Assembly (NCBI GenBank): GCA_900553205.1
Contig: USCK01000079.1
Location: forward strand, 1 to 8,392
DNA length: 8,392 bases
Source: an uncultured bacterium
GTDB taxonomy: Bacteria; Cyanobacteriota; Vampirovibrionia; Gastranaerophilales; Gastranaerophilaceae
Direction of reading: 5' to 3'
Shown: positions 5,867 to 8,392 of the stretch, in pieces
Layout: each line of letters starts with the position of its first letter
Position numbering within the stretch: the stretch's first letter is position 1
Notes under the pieces: generated by a model
Told to the model about the DNA's origin: nothing
The model's input: the letters and a program-made list of their open reading frames with translations, nothing else
The model's database searches: none
Program-made: the position numbers and the translations under genes

Positions 5867-5872
5867 ACCTCT
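5867..5872 (-). promoter_or_regulatory. Ribosome binding site deciding the start at 5859
   Basis: AGAGGT on the minus strand lies 7 nt before the ATG at 5859, whereas the upstream in-frame ATGs have no comparable site. It fixes the N-terminus of the phosphatase-fold protein at MLKRKCKITYIAHG. Confidence 0.7.
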
Positions 5873-5884
5873 GTATTTATGCCT

Positions 5885-5912
5885 ATTATAACATACATAT
5901 TCACGAAGTAAA
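5885..5912 (-). promoter_or_regulatory. Promoter of the four-gene pheA/TPR operon
   Basis: TTTACT (5912-5907) and a consensus TATAAT (5890-5885) are separated by 16 nt on the minus strand, with a TGn extension directly before the -10. Start of transcription is expected near 5878, about 20 nt upstream of the first gene. The later genes are separated by only 20, 25 and 12 nt with no internal terminator, so they are probably co-transcribed from here. Confidence 0.7.
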
Positions 5913-5955
5913 ACACATACCACTAAAAGGTAGTATTTATCAGTATTTCAGCCTT

Positions 5956-6435
5956 CTATGCCAGATATCCGTTTTGTTGATATTGAGGGAAATTATAACC
6001 AGCATTGGCTTTAGCTGTTGTTTGATTAGAGATTTGCTCCCAAGGCTTTGTTTTATACAACTGTTGAGCAAAAATATCGCCACCACTATATTTACCCGCT
6101 ACGAAGGAATTGTTTAATTGTGCGTAATTACCGTAATTACCATAAGTTTGTCCTGTTTGATTATTAAATAACTGTTGAGCAAATATATCGTTACTGTATT
6201 TGCTGTTATATGGGAACTGTTGATAAGGATTGTTATTAACCATTGCTGCGAAATTTTGTGCTTGAGCAACACCACTAGGATTAATCAAAGACGCATTTGA
6301 CGGTTGAATTAATCTACCTGTTTGTTGTGGGTTTGCTTGTTGAGTTTGTTGCAAATATTGTTGATATGCTTGAAGTGCTTCAGGTCTGAATGTAGCACCA
6401 CCAAAAGTTCCTAATGAACCAATTTCGTTTACCAT
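5956..6435 (-). CDS. Q/N/Y-rich low-complexity protein with a repeated DIFAQQL motif (159 aa)
   Basis: I do not recognise the family. Gln, Asn, Tyr, Gly and Ala make up most of the protein, and charged residues are scarce. Residues 21-39 are a Gln-rich run (LQAYQQYLQQTQQANPQQ). A motif occurs twice: KYSNDIFAQQLF at 79-90 and KYSGGDIFAQQLY at 115-127, separated by an Asn/Gly/Tyr-rich linker. There is no signal peptide or membrane segment. The composition resembles prion-like or assembly-prone segments, which is inference only. AGGTGA lies 6 nt before the ATG. It has its own candidate promoter and stands between the glycosyltransferase pair and the pheA operon, without obvious functional linkage to either. 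Very biased composition could mislead gene calling, but the clean start signals support a true gene. Confidence 0.82.
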   Translation of the reverse strand: MVNEIGSLGTFGGATFRPEALQAYQQYLQQTQQANPQQTGRLIQPSNASLINPSGVAQAQNFAAMVNNNPYQQFPYNSKYSNDIFAQQLFNNQTGQTYGNYGNYAQLNNSFVAGKYSGGDIFAQQLYKTKPWEQISNQTTAKANAGYNFPQYQQNGYLA

Positions 6436-6452
6436 AATAAATCACCTTTAAT

Positions 6453-6474
6453 AAATATAACCTAACCTATATTT
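6453..6474. repeat. 7-bp inverted repeat downstream of the 159-aa gene's -10
   Basis: AAATATA (6453-6459) and TATATTT (6468-6474) flank an 8-nt spacer with a TAGG/TTAGG doublet (minus strand). It overlaps the candidate -10 and the likely transcription start of the Q/N-rich protein gene, a position suitable for an operator. In such AT-rich DNA it could be chance. Confidence 0.3.
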
Positions 6475-6499
6475 ATATAAAGTTTTTATTTCTCTCCAA
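6472..6499 (-). promoter_or_regulatory. Candidate promoter for the Q/N-rich protein gene
   Basis: TTGGAG (6499-6494) and TATAAA (6477-6472) are spaced 16 nt apart on the minus strand, about 37 nt upstream of the ATG at 6435. The -35 matches consensus only in its first three bases, so the call rests mainly on the -10 and spacing. Confidence 0.45.
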
Positions 6500-6505
6500 A
6501 TTGCC

Positions 6506-8131
6506 TTATTTCAACATATTCATTACAAATTGTTTACATTTATCAATTTCTTTGAACCAGTCTTGACGTTCAACCTGTTTAATTATTTGCACCGAAGAAT
6601 ACCATTCAGTAGTTTGAGTATTATCAAACCAACGCCAATCAGTGCAATAAGGTAATAATAAAAGTGATTTTATCCCTAATGCTCCGGCAAGATGAATACA
6701 AGCAGAGTCAACGCTTATCATTAAATCCAAATTTTTCATAGCAGAAGCAGTATCATCAAAAGAGTTAAATTCTTCTGATAAATCAATAATTTGTGGATAT
6801 TTTTTGCAAGCATCAAAAATATCGTCTTTCTGAAACGAATAAAACTCAACATTATCAAGCTCTAATAAGGTTTTGAAATAATCAATATTTATTGTTCGGT
6901 TAATCGCAGTACGAATACTTAAATCTCCAGCTCTCCAACATAAACCAACTTTTAATTTATCTGTTTTAAAATATTTATCTTTAAAATACTGAACTTTTTC
7001 TTCATCAACCTTCAAATAACCGTCCGACATTGGAATATCTGTATAAGACATATTCAAATAATATGGCAAACCAACCATTAAAAGAGAGGTATCGTATTCC
7101 AAATCTGCCAAACCAGAATCATAGAATTTTATATCAGGAAAACTTCTTTGAAGAATTTTGGTAAGAGGTTTTCTCACATAAGCAATAACATTTTTGCACT
7201 TTTCTTTTAAATAAGGTAAATATCTTGAGAACTGTAGCCCATCACCTAATCCCATATCTGAATAAACTAATACGGTTGAATCTTTATTACATTCTGAATA
7301 AAAGTTTTTAAGTGTTTCTACAGTTTTTGATTTTTCTCTTTGGTTAAACCAATCAAATCCTTGTTCAAAATTCCTTTGTTGAAGATAAAAACACCCGATA
7401 GAGGCTTTTACATCTGTATCTTCAGGAAAATATTCATAAGCCTTTTTATAATTTTGTTCAGCTTCATCAAACTTGCCTACTTTTTGCAAACTTACTGCCA
7501 AATGATAATAACCGATAGGATAATTCAGCTCTATTGCTTGCCTGTAACATTCTTGGGCATATTCCTCATTATTATACAACAATTCCTGCAACAAACCTGC
7601 ATGAATCCAGTTTTGAGGGTTATTAGGATACTTAGACATTATATCTGCACAAATTTCTTCTGCCTTTTTATAATTGCCGATATCCATATAATTTTGGCAT
7701 AATCTGACCTTCGCTGTCTGACTTTCAGGGTGTGCGATAATATATTTTTGACAGTATGCTCCAGCAAAATTATACATCTTCAAAAATCTGAAACACTCAA
7801 TAATTTTTTGGTATAAATGTTCGCCCTCTTTATCATATTTGAACATTTCTTCGCACAAAATTATAGTATCGTCATATTTTTTCAGTTGATATTTTGTAAA
7901 AATCAAAGCTGCGATTGTTGAAGGTGATTTTTTCAAATTGTACGCTTTTTCAAGGATTTTTTCAGCCTTGTTAAACAAACCTTTTTTGACATTAAAAAGT
8001 CCCCAAAAAGATAACACAGTATCGTCATTTGGGTATTCTCTTAATAATTCTGAATATATTTTTTCAGCAGAATCAAAATCTTTATTTTTTACATATTGAA
8101 TAGCTTTATTTAACTTTTTGATGTTTAGCAT
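6506..8131 (-). CDS. TPR-domain glycosyltransferase, GT41/GT9-like (541 aa)
   Basis: Residues about 5-270 are degenerate TPR helices (for example NKDFDSAEKIYSELLREYPN at 16-35 and GKFDEAEQNYKKAYEYFPED at 219-238). Residues about 285-541 form a two-lobed glycosyltransferase domain with GLGDGLQFSRYLPYL at 294-308, KVGLCWRAG at 394-402, NRTINIDYF at 411-419, the nucleotide-sugar lobe MISVDSACIHLAGALG at 471-486, and LLPYCTDWRWF with EWYSSV at 492-514. This order is that of bacterial TPR proteins related to O-GlcNAc transferase and heptosyltransferases; the likely role is sugar transfer to a protein or surface glycan, with substrate unknown. No signal peptide, so cytoplasmic. Its ATG lies 26 nt inside the end of the upstream paralogue and has only a weak ribosome binding site, suggesting translational coupling. 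Confidence 0.9.
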   Translation of the reverse strand: MLNIKKLNKAIQYVKNKDFDSAEKIYSELLREYPNDDTVLSFWGLFNVKKGLFNKAEKILEKAYNLKKSPSTIAALIFTKYQLKKYDDTIILCEEMFKYDKEGEHLYQKIIECFRFLKMYNFAGAYCQKYIIAHPESQTAKVRLCQNYMDIGNYKKAEEICADIMSKYPNNPQNWIHAGLLQELLYNNEEYAQECYRQAIELNYPIGYYHLAVSLQKVGKFDEAEQNYKKAYEYFPEDTDVKASIGCFYLQQRNFEQGFDWFNQREKSKTVETLKNFYSECNKDSTVLVYSDMGLGDGLQFSRYLPYLKEKCKNVIAYVRKPLTKILQRSFPDIKFYDSGLADLEYDTSLLMVGLPYYLNMSYTDIPMSDGYLKVDEEKVQYFKDKYFKTDKLKVGLCWRAGDLSIRTAINRTINIDYFKTLLELDNVEFYSFQKDDIFDACKKYPQIIDLSEEFNSFDDTASAMKNLDLMISVDSACIHLAGALGIKSLLLLPYCTDWRWFDNTQTTEWYSSVQIIKQVERQDWFKEIDKCKQFVMNMLK

Positions 8132-8392
8132 TATATTCTTTTACTCTTTCAACTACAAGGTTTGCTACCTCATTCCAATCATCATTATTTTTTTGTTTTG
8201 CAATCTCAACAGAACTATACCACTCAGTTTTCTTATCATTATTAAACCAATACCACGCAGAATCAAATGGAATTAATGCTATCGCTTGCTTATTCATAGC
8301 TCCTGCCAAATGCAAAACTTCTGAATCAATAGAAATTATCATATCCATAGAAGCTATATATTTAGCACATTCCTCTATATTATGAATTTCTT
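8106..8392 (-). CDS. C-terminal end of a second TPR-type glycosyltransferase (5' part outside window)
   Basis: The frame is open from the window edge to a TAA at 8106 and encodes the last 95 residues of a longer protein; an in-frame ATG at 8348 is internal. The sequence MIISIDSEVLHLAGAM, then ALIPFDSAWYWFNN, then TEWYSSVEIAKQ matches, motif by motif, the end of the downstream 541-aa protein (MISVDSACIHLAGALG, LLPYCTDWRWFDN, TEWYSSVQIIKQ). It is therefore the C-terminal nucleotide-sugar lobe of the same GT41/GT9-like class. Its last 26 nt overlap the start of the 541-aa gene, so the pair is co-transcribed. Whether the missing part carries TPRs cannot be seen. Confidence 0.85.
   Translation of the reverse strand, partial: EIHNIEECAKYIASMDMIISIDSEVLHLAGAMNKQAIALIPFDSAWYWFNNDKKTEWYSSVEIAKQKNNDDWNEVANLVVERVKEYNAKHQKVK

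Noticed and set aside
5860..5916. 19-residue N-terminal extension of the phosphatase-fold protein
   Set aside because: It contains the consensus TATAAT promoter and the AGAGGT site, and the family normally begins a few residues before the RHG-equivalent motif.
5891..5955. Terminator after the Q/N-rich protein gene
   Set aside because: Only 4-bp complementarity (ATAC/GTAT) and no U-run were found, so it was not called.

Overview
The window is AT-rich, and every supported gene lies on the minus strand. The features point to a low-GC, host-associated bacterium: a CCA-encoding tRNA-Pro, many TPR proteins, TPR-glycosyltransferase paralogues in tandem, GGTGA/AGAGG-type ribosome binding sites, extended -10 promoters and a Q/N/Y-rich orphan protein. 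My best guess is a gut Gastranaerophilales/Melainabacteria-type genome (non-photosynthetic relatives of cyanobacteria). That is inferred from style only, because no marker gene is present.

Layout, in the direction of transcription (right to left). (1) 8392-6506: the end of one TPR-type glycosyltransferase, truncated by the window, overlaps by 26 nt a complete 541-aa TPR glycosyltransferase of the GT41/GT9-like class. (2) 6435-5956: a 159-aa Q/N/Y-rich low-complexity protein with its own promoter. (3) 5890-2506: a four-gene operon behind one good promoter. It encodes a histidine-phosphatase-fold protein that has lost most catalytic residues, a prephenate dehydratase-ACT protein with unusual active-site and allosteric motifs, and two exported all-TPR proteins with 8 and 6 repeats. 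(4) 2499-1954: two small genes, each with an extended -10 promoter: an 87-aa protein with two membrane segments and a His-rich tail, then a 55-aa protein of unknown function. (5) 1941-1533: a non-coding transcription unit. A promoter is followed by two ~80-nt structured repeats spaced ~100 nt apart, then tRNA-Pro(UGG), then a strong intrinsic terminator. (6) 1361-1: the N-terminal 453 residues of a large, unrecognised single-membrane-segment helical protein that runs off the window.

Three points deserve a second look. The first is the pair of tRNA-adjacent repeats, one of which folds into a cloverleaf-like shape and sits in the probable 5' leader of the tRNA-Pro transcript. The second is the phosphatase-fold protein, which looks like a pseudoenzyme. 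The third is the neighbouring PheA homologue, in which the feedback (ESRP) motif and several prephenate-dehydratase residues are replaced. Several long open frames had to be shortened at the 5' end because a ribosome binding site, promoter or signal peptide identifies an internal start.
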